From NCBI GenBank assembly GCA_019638485.1, contig JAHBTP010000001.1, positions 1,426,001 through 1,490,000 on the forward strand: a DNA stretch of 64,000 bases, in the 5' to 3' direction. The stretch is from Ferruginibacter sp. (GTDB lineage: Bacteria > Bacteroidota > Bacteroidia > Chitinophagales > Chitinophagaceae). Position numbers and translations under genes: made by a program. The notes beneath the pieces are model-generated. The model made no database searches, was not told the DNA's origin, and saw only the letters and a program-made list of their open reading frames with translations. Positions 38,418 to 46,864 of the stretch are shown in pieces. Within the stretch, counting starts at the first letter, position 1, and every line of letters starts with the position of its first letter.

Positions 38418-40457
38418 TTACTTTTTATTCCAGGTGAAAACCAGGCTCAAGAAATAACTCCTTCCATAGGCCAAAGGTATTTTCCCACCTGTTTCATGAG
38501 GCTCATCCAATATATTAATATTTAAATTGGTAAGGTTAAACAGGTTTTTTATTCCTGCATTAGCCATAAGCATACTTCCTATTTTTTTATTTAGTGTAAA
38601 GTCAAGCCAAGAATAAGCCTTCAGTTCGGCTAATCTGATTTCACTACCGGTATTCGTTAATACTTCGGTGTAATACGGCAACTTACCGGTAAACTTATAA
38701 AACACATTTGCTACCAAGCCTGCCTTTTTAAAATGGTAAGAAGCTTGGGTATTCAATTCCGGCGACCATTTAAATTCAGGTAAGCTTTTGTCATCCTGAC
38801 GATAGCTATTATAGCGACCTGTATATCCCAATCCAAGTCCCATAGTAAATTGCTTCCATTGAAAATTATTTTCAATAGCAATACCGCGTGTTTTATACTT
38901 TTCAATATTGATATAGGTAGTGAGATTCCCACTTCCCACTGCCGCATAATCAATCATATTATCTATATCATTCACGAATGCTTTAAGAATGGTGCGTGCT
39001 TTTAATTTGTTGGTACCATATTTTAAGTTGAATGAACCGGTAATAGAATTTGAATGTTCAGCTTCTAAATCGGGGTTTCCGGTTATACTATGATTAGCAT
39101 CAAAGAAATCATAATAAAGTTCACGCAATGAAGGAGAGCGGAAACCTCGTGAATAAGCTATCCGGATATCTGCACGTTGGGTAAGCATATACTTAATATG
39201 GAGAGATGGAACAACCGGTGGTGCTTTATATACAGAGTTCTTGATTAACCTTAAACCCGGTCTGATATTAAGTTTAGGAGTAGGCGAATATTCAGCGGTT
39301 ACAAAAAATGCATAATCTTTCACTTGTTGTTTTCCTGCCTTAATTCTTTCTCCGTCGCCACTCTCGGTATTTATATCAAAGCCCGGTTGAACTGTAAAAT
39401 GGGTATAGGGTCTGTAAGTAACACTTCCTCTAAAAGTTAGCGCATCAATAGTACTTAAGCTATTCATCCCCGGAGTATTTACACCTCGAACATCACCATT
39501 AGGATAATATAATGAGGAGAAAACCTGACGGGTATAGTGGGTAAAAGAAGTAGCTATATTAGCTTCTATTTTTCTTGTTGCTTTAATAGTTGCCTGCACC
39601 TGATGCATAGTACGAATAGAGATATATTCCTGATCAAGCGCCGGATCACCATTACCGGGAAGGTTTGCAGGATTTGTAATCAACTCATCTAAACCATCAT
39701 AGCGATAATACACGTCAAGTTTTTTTATACGATAGCCTAAAATTCCACTCCCTAAAAACTGACGCTTCTTATGCCATTCCAATTCCCTACCGGTTAATGT
39801 ATCTTTCCATCCATTAAACATATTTCTACCAATGCTTCCGTTAAAATACCAATGCTTGTGTGAGCCGCTTAATTGAATATGTTGATTGTGAATTCCTTTA
39901 TTCCATCCGTATTCATTACCTGCTGTTTCTTCCTGCACCTTAGCCACAACACCTATAGCAGAATGGTTTTCTTTTTTTTGAGTAATAATATTTATTACAC
40001 CAGCTAAAGCATCTGCGCCGTAGATTACTGACATAGGTCCTTCAACAATTTCTATCCGATCAATGGAACTTACATCTAATTGATTAATGTTTATTTCATT
40101 ATTAAAACCTTGTCTGCCCGATACCGGCACTCCATCAATCAACACCTTCACATATTGACCTGATAAACCTGACATAGACAAGTCAGAACCTCCGGTAGCT
40201 AAATCCTGATTATAACGAAAGTTCAACTGATTGGATAGAATATCCTGCAAATTACTTGCACCCATTGCGTTTATTGTTTCCTGCTTAATTACCTTTACCT
40301 GATAAACAGATTGATGTACAGATTGAGCACGATATTGCCCGGTAATTACTATTTCATCCAAATCTTTTCCCTTTAGGCTATCCTCTTGTGCAAACCCTTT
40401 CAATCCACAAAACAGGCATACAAACACAAATAAAAAAAGCTTAAATAATTTTCTCAT
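38418..40457 (-). CDS. TonB-dependent receptor, HmuR-like (probable haem uptake)
   Basis: I start it at the ATG at 40457 (MRKLFKLFLFVFVCLFCG), giving 679 residues; an ATG seven codons up is also in frame. After the signal peptide comes the plug domain, with DLDEIVITGQYRAQ (TonB-box region), DILSNQLNFRYNQ, VKVLIDGVPVSGRQGFNN and VEGPMSVIYGADALAGVINI. The beta barrel follows and includes YSRGFRSPSLRELYYDFFDA, a HmuR-type barrel motif. The gene lacks the N-terminal carboxypeptidase-like domain of SusC-type receptors. It precedes the HmuY-like lipoprotein, so it likely forms the outer-membrane channel of that system. Confidence 0.85.
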   Translation of the reverse strand: MRKLFKLFLFVFVCLFCGLKGFAQEDSLKGKDLDEIVITGQYRAQSVHQSVYQVKVIKQETINAMGASNLQDILSNQLNFRYNQDLATGGSDLSMSGLSGQYVKVLIDGVPVSGRQGFNNEININQLDVSSIDRIEIVEGPMSVIYGADALAGVINIITQKKENHSAIGVVAKVQEETAGNEYGWNKGIHNQHIQLSGSHKHWYFNGSIGRNMFNGWKDTLTGRELEWHKKRQFLGSGILGYRIKKLDVYYRYDGLDELITNPANLPGNGDPALDQEYISIRTMHQVQATIKATRKIEANIATSFTHYTRQVFSSLYYPNGDVRGVNTPGMNSLSTIDALTFRGSVTYRPYTHFTVQPGFDINTESGDGERIKAGKQQVKDYAFFVTAEYSPTPKLNIRPGLRLIKNSVYKAPPVVPSLHIKYMLTQRADIRIAYSRGFRSPSLRELYYDFFDANHSITGNPDLEAEHSNSITGSFNLKYGTNKLKARTILKAFVNDIDNMIDYAAVGSGNLTTYINIEKYKTRGIAIENNFQWKQFTMGLGLGYTGRYNSYRQDDKSLPEFKWSPELNTQASYHFKKAGLVANVFYKFTGKLPYYTEVLTNTGSEIRLAELKAYSWLDFTLNKKIGSMLMANAGIKNLFNLTNLNINILDEPHETGGKIPLAYGRSYFLSLVFTWNKK

Positions 40458-40478
40458 AAAAGTTTTATTCCGGGGCAA

Positions 40479-41050
40479 AATTTCTTCTTTTTATTTATTA
40501 AAAACACAGTGGGGGCAATTGTGACTGAATAATGACAAAAACAAAACATTTATCAACAGAAAGCACACACCATTCAATTATAAAAAATGAAAACACTTCA
40601 TGCACACAAACAAATAAACAAAGCAAAATTAAAAGGCAAAATTTTACTACTTCTATTAACCCCTTTCAAGCAAACAATATAAACATACCACTTCGTTAGC
40701 GAAACCGCATAATGCCTAAAATCTAATAAAGTAAAAAGCTCTTCTTCATAACCATTAACTGCGTTTATGCGTAATAGTTATTTTTAAAAATTGCTCCAAT
40801 TATAATTTCATCATGATACCCATATTTAAATTGCTATTTATCAAATAGTTTAATCTGGTATAACAATCCAATTAATATTTATGAAAGAAAATGGTAAGTA
40901 AATTAACCTTAACAAAAAGTATGGTATTAAAAAATATAACATTGTTTCAATATGCATTACTTTGTATAACTGGTGTAAAGAGATAATGCAGAATATTTAC
41001 TTTAGCAAACAATTCTTACCTTCGTTAAAACACACCTACTGAATCACATT
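40479..41050. other. AT-rich intergenic region between divergent genes
   Basis: About 570 bases separate the divergent receptor and HNH-like gene. I see no convincing frame. A -7-like TACCTTCG at 41017-41024 may serve the downstream gene. No FUR-like palindrome could be picked out with confidence ahead of the receptor. Confidence 0.4.
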
Positions 41051-41635
41051 ATGGTTAGATTTTTTCCTACAGAGCAATTCAAAGAAATTGCATTAAATGG
41101 TCCTCTACAGCTACGATACGCTATTTCAAATTATGGGAGGCTGCTAAGTTTTTCAAATGAATTTTCAGACGGACGCATTGTAAAGGGCACAATGATTGAA
41201 GGCTACCGCATATTCCGGTATAAAGTTCGTGTTGATGGCAAATTAAAACATCGTCACGCTTTCATGTATAAACTAGTTGCCCAACATTTTTTAGTTCAAC
41301 CATCACCCGAGCATACCTTTGTATTGCATTTGGATTATGCCAAATCCAATGATTATGTATCCAATTTAAAATGGGCAACAAAAGAAGAGATGTTAGCCCA
41401 TCAGCGTAAGAGCCCATACGTAATCAAGGCAAAGGAGAACCGCCTGAACGGTCAAACACTTATGAAAGATGGAGCCAAACTTACTACAACAAAAGTGATG
41501 ATGCTGAAAAAGCAATTAGCCAATCCCAACCGTAAGACCCGTATTAAAATGCTAGCCAAACAATTTGGAATAAGTGAAATGCAGGTTTACCGCATCAGAA
41601 GTGGAGAAAACTGGTCGCAAATAAAAATAGACTAA
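41051..41635 (+). CDS. NUMOD4/HNH-like protein with C-terminal helix-turn-helix
   Basis: The 194-residue protein begins with a NUMOD4-like part (YAISNYGRLLSFSNEF, then KGTMIEGYRIFRYKVR), continues into an HNH-like segment (VLHLDYAKSNDYVSNLKWAT) and ends with a predicted helix-turn-helix (MLAKQFGISEMQVYRIRSG). NUMOD4-HNH proteins are mostly homing endonucleases. The usual HH pair at the start of the HNH motif reads LH here, so the nuclease may be impaired. It stands alone, next to no intron, intein or disrupted gene. It could be a domesticated DNA-binding protein. Confidence 0.65.
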   Translation: MVRFFPTEQFKEIALNGPLQLRYAISNYGRLLSFSNEFSDGRIVKGTMIEGYRIFRYKVRVDGKLKHRHAFMYKLVAQHFLVQPSPEHTFVLHLDYAKSNDYVSNLKWATKEEMLAHQRKSPYVIKAKENRLNGQTLMKDGAKLTTTKVMMLKKQLANPNRKTRIKMLAKQFGISEMQVYRIRSGENWSQIKID

Positions 41636-42859
41636 TTACTTAGCCCCTCTTCTTCGTTTTAATTCTGTTTTAATTAATTGTAATTCGCGGCTGGTTTGTC
41701 CAGACACAGAAGTATTTTCCTCAGCCCTTCTCATCAGATAAGGAACAACATCCTTAATAGGTCCGAAAGGCAGATATTTACTCACATTAAAACCTGCTGC
41801 AGCCAAATTAAAAGTGATTTGATCACTCATTCCATACAATTGCGAAAAATGAATATGCTTATGATTATGTGCAATATTTTGTTCATCCATCATTAATGCG
41901 GCAGCCATATTACTATGTTCATTATGTGATGCTAAAATTAAGGACACCTCATTAAGATGATCAATACAAAACTTCACTCCAGCATCATAATCCCTGTCGC
42001 AACTCTCTTTATCGGGTTGGATAGGTGATGGATAGTTCTTTTCTAAGGCCCTGGCCCTTTCCTTTTCCATATAGGCGCCACGCACCAATTTTGCACCTAA
42101 AATAAAACCACGTTCTTTAGCAGCCAGATAATTCTCCTCTAAAAACTTTAATCTATCATGCCGATACATTTGATAGGTATTATACACAATAGCTTCCTGT
42201 TTATTCAATTCATCCATCAATATAAGTGTAATGGCATCCACCGGATCGTGTATCCAAGTCTCTTCGGCATCTATTAATACACCCACTCGTTTATCCTTAG
42301 CCGTTAGCGAAATATTTCTCAGGCGATTTACTACATTCTCCCATTCTGCTTGTTCTTCTTTCAACAAAGCTTTTACCGCTTCTTTGTATCGCACCATTAA
42401 CGTACCGGAGCCGGCCTGCATGGCTGTGTTTAACTTTTGTAATAATCCCGTGCGAGCTAAACCGGTAACCTTAATACTCATAAAAGGAATATTAGTTTGG
42501 GTAGCAGCAAAATTCACCACTTCAATAAACTGTTTTGTAGCCTCTGCATAGGCCGCTTCACCATAATCTCCCCCTTCCACCGCATAATCCATAATTACCT
42601 GAACATGATATTTGCCAAGTTTATCCACCAGCGGAACAGACTCCTGCATTGTTTCTCCACCAACAAATTGCTCAAAAATGGTAGCTTTAACTATCGAATG
42701 CATAAAAGGAATATTCCATTTTACTGCAGTAGGAATAGTGTTTAACCCAAGCTTGAGCAATAACTTATTGCCAATAACTGAAAACAAAAAGTTAGCCCGC
42801 TTCAAACCGGCATCTGTTTTATACTTAAATGCCTGTTCCGTATTATTGAATGATATCAT
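41636..42859 (-). CDS. Proline dehydrogenase, monofunctional
   Basis: The enzyme oxidises proline to pyrroline-5-carboxylate with FAD as cofactor. The 407-residue (beta/alpha)8 protein shows KLVRGAYMEKERARALE (about residue 265) and the C-terminal signature YLPFGPIKDVVPYLMRRAEE, followed by NTSVSGQTSREL. It lacks the P5C dehydrogenase half of fused PutA. The stop codon is adjacent to that of the HNH-like gene. Its start is divergent from the thioesterase gene; a -7-like TAAATTTG lies at 42871-42864 on the minus strand. Confidence 0.93.
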   Translation of the reverse strand: MISFNNTEQAFKYKTDAGLKRANFLFSVIGNKLLLKLGLNTIPTAVKWNIPFMHSIVKATIFEQFVGGETMQESVPLVDKLGKYHVQVIMDYAVEGGDYGEAAYAEATKQFIEVVNFAATQTNIPFMSIKVTGLARTGLLQKLNTAMQAGSGTLMVRYKEAVKALLKEEQAEWENVVNRLRNISLTAKDKRVGVLIDAEETWIHDPVDAITLILMDELNKQEAIVYNTYQMYRHDRLKFLEENYLAAKERGFILGAKLVRGAYMEKERARALEKNYPSPIQPDKESCDRDYDAGVKFCIDHLNEVSLILASHNEHSNMAAALMMDEQNIAHNHKHIHFSQLYGMSDQITFNLAAAGFNVSKYLPFGPIKDVVPYLMRRAEENTSVSGQTSRELQLIKTELKRRRGAK

Positions 42860-42885
42860 AACACAAATTTACAGCAGTACAACAT

Positions 42886-42893
42886 TATCTTTG
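42886..42893 (+). promoter_or_regulatory. -7 element ahead of the thioesterase gene
   Basis: TATCTTTG matches the Bacteroidetes -7 consensus fully and lies 15 bases before the ATG at 42909. No good -33 element is seen. It lies in the 49-base gap shared with the divergent proline dehydrogenase. Confidence 0.5.
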
Positions 42894-42908
42894 CATGAAA
42901 TAAAGAAT

Positions 42909-43424
42909 ATGGAAGGTAAAAAATGTAGTGTAAGCTTCACCATAATGAATGAACTTGTACTTCCCAACGATACAAATATATTTGGTAACCTCATGGGCGG
43001 TAGATTAATGTACTGGATGGATATTGCTGCAGGTATTGCCGCAGGTAAACATTGTAATGCACCAAGCATGACGGCATCCGTAGATAACCTTTCTTTTAAA
43101 AATCCCATAAAACTTGGCAATACTGTTCACATACAGGCTAAGGTAAGCCGTGCATTTAATACCAGTATGGAAATTCATTTAAAGGTGTGGGGTGAGGATT
43201 CACAACAACAATACCGATATGAAAGCAATGAAGCGTATTTCACCTTTGTTGCTCTCGATCCTAATGGAAAACCACGACCGGTACCGGAGCTTATACCTGA
43301 AAGCGATGAAGAAAAGAAAGTATATGACGGAGCTTTAAGAAGAAGGCAGTTACGCTTAATCCTTGCCGGTAAGATGCAACCTGATGATGCTACCGAACTA
43401 CGATCTCTGTTTATGAAAGATTAA
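42909..43424 (+). CDS. Acyl-CoA thioesterase, hotdog fold
   Basis: The 171-residue protein belongs to the YciA/BFIT-like hotdog thioesterases that cleave acyl-CoA. The motif NDTNIFGNLMGGRLMYWMD holds the conserved N-x-x-G and D/E region of the family, and DNLSFKNPIKLGNTVHIQAK follows. I start at the ATG at 42909 (MEGKKCSVSFTIMNEL). The open frame extends upstream to 42612 but that part overlaps proline dehydrogenase antisense and has no family match. The C terminus (about 130-171) is charged, longer than in some family members. It converges with the PlsC-like gene with a 3-base gap. Confidence 0.87.
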   Translation: MEGKKCSVSFTIMNELVLPNDTNIFGNLMGGRLMYWMDIAAGIAAGKHCNAPSMTASVDNLSFKNPIKLGNTVHIQAKVSRAFNTSMEIHLKVWGEDSQQQYRYESNEAYFTFVALDPNGKPRPVPELIPESDEEKKVYDGALRRRQLRLILAGKMQPDDATELRSLFMKD

Positions 43425-43427
43425 TGC

Positions 43428-44177
43428 TTAATTATGTTGAAGCTCACCTTTCGGCTTCAACATAAATGAACTACTTTGCTCAATCGCATCCATAACCTGG
43501 CTCAATATATCTTCCACCGAATCATTATAATCAATTTGCAGGGGTGGTTTAAATCTTACCGAAAGCCTGCTCCTCCGCTTTTTTAATTTTAATCCTTTTT
43601 TATCAAAAGCACGCCAAAAGCCATTTATCACTACAGGAATAACAACAGGTTTTTGTAGCTTGATAATATAAGCTGTTCCCTTCCTGCCCGGTGCAAATGG
43701 CTTGGTAGTCCCTTGCGGGAAAGTGATAACCCAGTTCCTTTCTAATGCCCTTATAATTTTTCGAGTATCTGTAGGATCAAGCCCACGCCTAACTTCCGTT
43801 CCATCTTTATGCCAAGTACGCTTTACAGTAACCGCTCCTGCTAAAGTGAATAGTTTAGAAATTAAACTGCTTTTCATCGTTTCCTCAGCAGCTACATATT
43901 TTACCCTTGTAAATGGACTTAATAAATAGTAAGGCACACCTAATTTATTTCGCTTACGCCATTTAAATGCACAAAAAATATGTAAGAAAGTAATTACATC
44001 TGCAAAATATGTTTGATGATTGCTCACAAACAACACATTGCTTTTCGGTAAACTTTTCAAATGCTCCATCCCCTCAATTTTCAATCGGTTTATAATGTTT
44101 AAACCCGGATAGGAAAATACGCCCACCACCGCATATACGATTCCTTTAACAAACGACATTTCCTTCCAACTCTTCAT
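43428..44177 (-). CDS. 1-acyl-sn-glycerol-3-phosphate acyltransferase-like (PlsC family)
   Basis: PlsC-family enzymes transfer an acyl chain to lysophosphatidic acid or related acceptors at the membrane. The 249-residue protein has the catalytic H-x4-D motif as NHQTYFAD (about residue 55) and the acceptor-binding motif as FPQGTTKPFAPGRKG (about 155). In most relatives that motif reads FPEGTRS; here glutamate is replaced by glutamine. Near the N terminus a hydrophobic stretch (GIVYAVVGVFSYPGL) may anchor it. The gene ends three bases from the convergent thioesterase. Activity with unusual acceptors cannot be excluded. Confidence 0.83.
   Translation of the reverse strand: MKSWKEMSFVKGIVYAVVGVFSYPGLNIINRLKIEGMEHLKSLPKSNVLFVSNHQTYFADVITFLHIFCAFKWRKRNKLGVPYYLLSPFTRVKYVAAEETMKSSLISKLFTLAGAVTVKRTWHKDGTEVRRGLDPTDTRKIIRALERNWVITFPQGTTKPFAPGRKGTAYIIKLQKPVVIPVVINGFWRAFDKKGLKLKKRRSRLSVRFKPPLQIDYNDSVEDILSQVMDAIEQSSSFMLKPKGELQHN
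43434..43463 (+). terminator. 10-bp hairpin just beyond the thioesterase stop
   Basis: A perfect 10-bp stem ATGTTGAAGC/GCTTCAACAT (43434-43443 with 43454-43463) with a 10-base loop lies ten bases after the thioesterase stop, inside the C-terminal codons of the PlsC-like gene. There is no T tract, so the role as terminator is uncertain. Confidence 0.35.
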
Positions 44178-44334
44178 AAAATTTTTGGAGATATTAGTTA
44201 AATATAGGAAAGAAAATATTCTCAGCTTTACACTTTAATATAAACAACTGATGATTAGATTATTATGCATATATAATTAATTATTACTATTTCTGAAAAA
44301 TCCAGTATAATAAGGTTTTAAACTGAAAATTTTG

Positions 44335-44342
44335 TACTTTTG
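44335..44342 (+). promoter_or_regulatory. -7 element of rpsA
   Basis: TACTTTTG fits TAnnTTTG fully and lies 32 bases before the rpsA start. A short CCCG/CGGG hairpin occupies the leader at 44348-44363. A clear -33 element is not seen. Confidence 0.6.
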
Positions 44343-44374
44343 CAACCCCGATAAAAAAACGGGATATACTGATT

Positions 44375-46345
44375 ATGTTCAACAATATTATTAAACAATT
44401 TAACGCAGAAGAACAGGAGCCAAAGGCAACAGAAAATACTGAGGCTGCTGCGACAACAAATGAACCTGTTCAAGAAACTACGCAAACTCAAACCGAAGCA
44501 GCTCCAGTACAAGAACCAGCTCCTGTTGCTGAGGTTATTGAAGAAACAGCTCATGACGATTTCGATTGGTCGCGCGACAAGAGAAATGTGGCAGCCTACT
44601 CTTCTGAGGAAAGAGAAAAGTATGACAATGTGTATGACAACACCTTCAAACAAATTAATGATGGTGAAATGATTATGGCCACTATTGAATCACTTACAAA
44701 AACTGATGCAGTTGTAAACATTGGCTTTAAAAGTGATGGTCTTATTTCATTAAATGAATTCCGTGACATCCCCGGTGGTGTTAAAGTAGGAGATCAGGTA
44801 GAAGTGATGGTTGTTGAAAAAGAAGACCGTCAGGGAAATCTTAACTTAAGCCGAAGACAAGCCCGTATTACACGTGCTTGGGAGCGAATTGTAGAAGTAA
44901 ATAAAACAGGCGAAATTGTTACAGGTGTGGTTACAAGCAAAACAAAGGGTGGACTTATCGTTGATATCTTCGGAATGGAAACCTTCTTGCCCGGGTCACA
45001 AATTGATGTAAAACCTGTAACTGACTACGATCAATTTGTAGGAAAAACAATGGAGTTTAAGGTGGTTAAGATTAATGAAGCCATTAAAAACGCTGTGGTT
45101 TCTCATAAGGCACTTATTGAAAGTGATATTGAAGCACAACGTGCAGAAATTATGGGTAAATTAGAAAAAGGCCAGGTGTTGGAAGGAACTATCAAAAACA
45201 TTACAGATTTTGGAGCATTCCTCGATTTGGGCGGATTAGATGGCTTGCTGTATATTACTGATATTTCATGGGGCCGTATTAACCACCCATCTGAAGTACT
45301 TAAACTGGATCAAAAACTAAACGTAGTAGTATTAGATTTTGACGATGATAAAAAACGTATCAGCCTTGGTCTTAAACAACTTACTAAACACCCTTGGGAT
45401 ACATTAACCGAAAACATGAAAGAGGGTGAAATTATAAAAGGCAAGGTGGTAAATATTGAAGATTACGGTGCATTTTTAGAAATCATTCCGGGCGTAGAAG
45501 GTTTGGTTCACGTGAGTGAAATCACCTGGGCAAACACACCTATCAATGCAAAAGAGTTTTTCAAACTTGGTGATGAATATGAAGCTAAAATAGTTACTCT
45601 TGATAAGGAAGCGCGTAAGATGAGTTTGTCTATTAAACAAATGACAGAAGATCCATGGACAAACATCGAACAACTTTTCCCTGAAGGAAGCCGCCATACA
45701 GGTTCTGTAAAAAACATTACTCCATACGGCGTATTTGTTGAACTTGCTACCGGCATCGGAGGAATGATTCACATCAGTGACCTAAGCTGGTTAAAGCGCT
45801 TTAATCATCCAAGTGAATTTACTAAAGTAGGAAACGATATTGAAGTAATCATTCTTAACATTGATAAAGAAAATCGTAAACTTCAATTAGGACATAAGCA
45901 AATTGAAGAAGATCCTTGGAATAGTTTGGAAACTGTATTCTCTGAAGGTACTACTCACGAAGGAACCGTGATGAAAAAAGATGATAAGGGAGCAGTAGTT
46001 CAATTACCATACGGTTTGGAAGGCTTTGCTCCTAGTCGTCATTTACTGAAAGAGGATGGCAAAACCATTGGTGCTGATGAAACTGCCCAGTTTATAGTAA
46101 TTGAGTTTGATCGCAATGATAAGCGCATTGTGCTTAGCCACACTCGTTTATGGGAACAAGAAAAAGAAGAAGAAAAGCAAACTCATCTGAAAGAAAAAAG
46201 AGCAGAGGCTGAAAGCACTAAAAAAGCTGTTAAAAATATCCAAAGCAAGGTTGAAAAATCAACCCTTGGTGATCTGGGTGTTTTAGCTGATTTAAAGGCA
46301 AAACTTGATGATGCAGAAAAGAACGGAGACACCCCGGACGCATAA
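44375..46345 (+). CDS. rpsA: 30S ribosomal protein S1
   Basis: The 656-residue protein has six S1 OB-fold domains (about residues 95-165, 180-255, 265-340, 350-428, 440-515 and 525-595). Typical motifs are ITDFGAFLDLGGLDGLLYIT and IEDYGAFLEIIPGVEGLVHV. The N-terminal 70 residues are acidic and disordered, rich in E, A, Q and T; the C terminus is a charged helix (KEEEKQTHLKEKRAEAE). S1 unfolds mRNA and brings it to the 30S subunit, which is significant because Bacteroidota use little Shine-Dalgarno pairing. The start is the ATG at 44375 preceded by a -7 box. A terminator follows. Confidence 0.95.
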   Translation: MFNNIIKQFNAEEQEPKATENTEAAATTNEPVQETTQTQTEAAPVQEPAPVAEVIEETAHDDFDWSRDKRNVAAYSSEEREKYDNVYDNTFKQINDGEMIMATIESLTKTDAVVNIGFKSDGLISLNEFRDIPGGVKVGDQVEVMVVEKEDRQGNLNLSRRQARITRAWERIVEVNKTGEIVTGVVTSKTKGGLIVDIFGMETFLPGSQIDVKPVTDYDQFVGKTMEFKVVKINEAIKNAVVSHKALIESDIEAQRAEIMGKLEKGQVLEGTIKNITDFGAFLDLGGLDGLLYITDISWGRINHPSEVLKLDQKLNVVVLDFDDDKKRISLGLKQLTKHPWDTLTENMKEGEIIKGKVVNIEDYGAFLEIIPGVEGLVHVSEITWANTPINAKEFFKLGDEYEAKIVTLDKEARKMSLSIKQMTEDPWTNIEQLFPEGSRHTGSVKNITPYGVFVELATGIGGMIHISDLSWLKRFNHPSEFTKVGNDIEVIILNIDKENRKLQLGHKQIEEDPWNSLETVFSEGTTHEGTVMKKDDKGAVVQLPYGLEGFAPSRHLLKEDGKTIGADETAQFIVIEFDRNDKRIVLSHTRLWEQEKEEEKQTHLKEKRAEAESTKKAVKNIQSKVEKSTLGDLGVLADLKAKLDDAEKNGDTPDA

Positions 46346-46369
46346 ATAATCATAAGCAATAATTTTCTT

Positions 46370-46401
46370 AAAGTCCTACTGTAAAAAGTAGGACTTTTTT
46401 T
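46370..46401 (+). terminator. Rho-independent terminator of rpsA
   Basis: A 10-bp stem AAGTCCTACT/AGTAGGACTT (46371-46380 with 46387-46396) with a 6-base loop is followed by a run of T residues. It lies 25 bases after the rpsA stop. Confidence 0.92.
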
Positions 46402-46484
46402 GCTTTTAACTAACGATTAAAAAATTTATGTATATTACACCGAATTTAAATTAATCATTTTTAGTAAATAAAAATTAGCTTGAT

Positions 46485-46775
46485 ATGAAAAGGTTATTAT
46501 TATGTGCAGTAATGGTGGCTGGGTTTACCACTTTAGCAACTGCCCAAAAAACTACAACTAATAAACAAGAAACAACAATCAAGGAACAATCCCAAGATGA
46601 AGCAAAGCTAAAAGCCGAAGTTGTTAAACCTGCATCGAATACTTCAGCAATTGACGCAAATGTTGAAAATCAATCTGAACTAAGAATAAGAGCCAAGAAA
46701 GCACCGGCTCCCGAGGTGTTGGAAGCAAGAAAGGCAAAAGCTGCTCAGGCTGAAACTACCTTGCAAAAAGATTAA
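46485..46775 (+). CDS. Small exported Lys/Ala/Glu-rich protein
   Basis: The 96-residue protein has a signal peptide (KRLLLCAVMVAGFTTLATAQ, cut after about residue 20). The mature 76 residues are polar and low in aromatics, with strings of K, E, A, Q and T, so the chain is likely disordered or a single helix. No domain is recognised. The gene has a terminator at 46800 and stands as a single unit between rpsA and hmgA. Confidence 0.65.
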   Translation: MKRLLLCAVMVAGFTTLATAQKTTTNKQETTIKEQSQDEAKLKAEVVKPASNTSAIDANVENQSELRIRAKKAPAPEVLEARKAKAAQAETTLQKD

Positions 46776-46799
46776 TGCTACTACACTTATATTTATAAT

Positions 46800-46830
46800 A
46801 AGGCATCCTTTTTCGGGATGCCTTATTTTT
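46800..46830 (+). terminator. Terminator of the small exported protein gene
   Basis: A 9-bp stem AAGGCATCC/GGATGCCTT (46800-46808 with 46816-46824) is followed by ATTTTT. It may also stop the convergent hmgA transcript, though its T tract on that side is weak. Confidence 0.85.
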
Positions 46831-46864
46831 AAGCCTTATTGATACAAAATATCTATTTGAAAAT

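Noticed and set aside
41051..41635. HNH/NUMOD gene as a sign of an intron, intein or prophage
   Set aside because: Neighbouring genes are intact, and no intron structure, integrase or phage gene is present.
42612..42908. 99-codon upstream extension of the thioesterase frame
   Set aside because: It is antisense to the N-terminal codons of proline dehydrogenase, and a -7 promoter element lies inside it just before the real ATG at 42909.
44348..44363. CCCG/CGGG pairing in the rpsA leader as an autoregulatory site
   Set aside because: Only four base pairs with an A-rich loop; too weak to support without covariation data.
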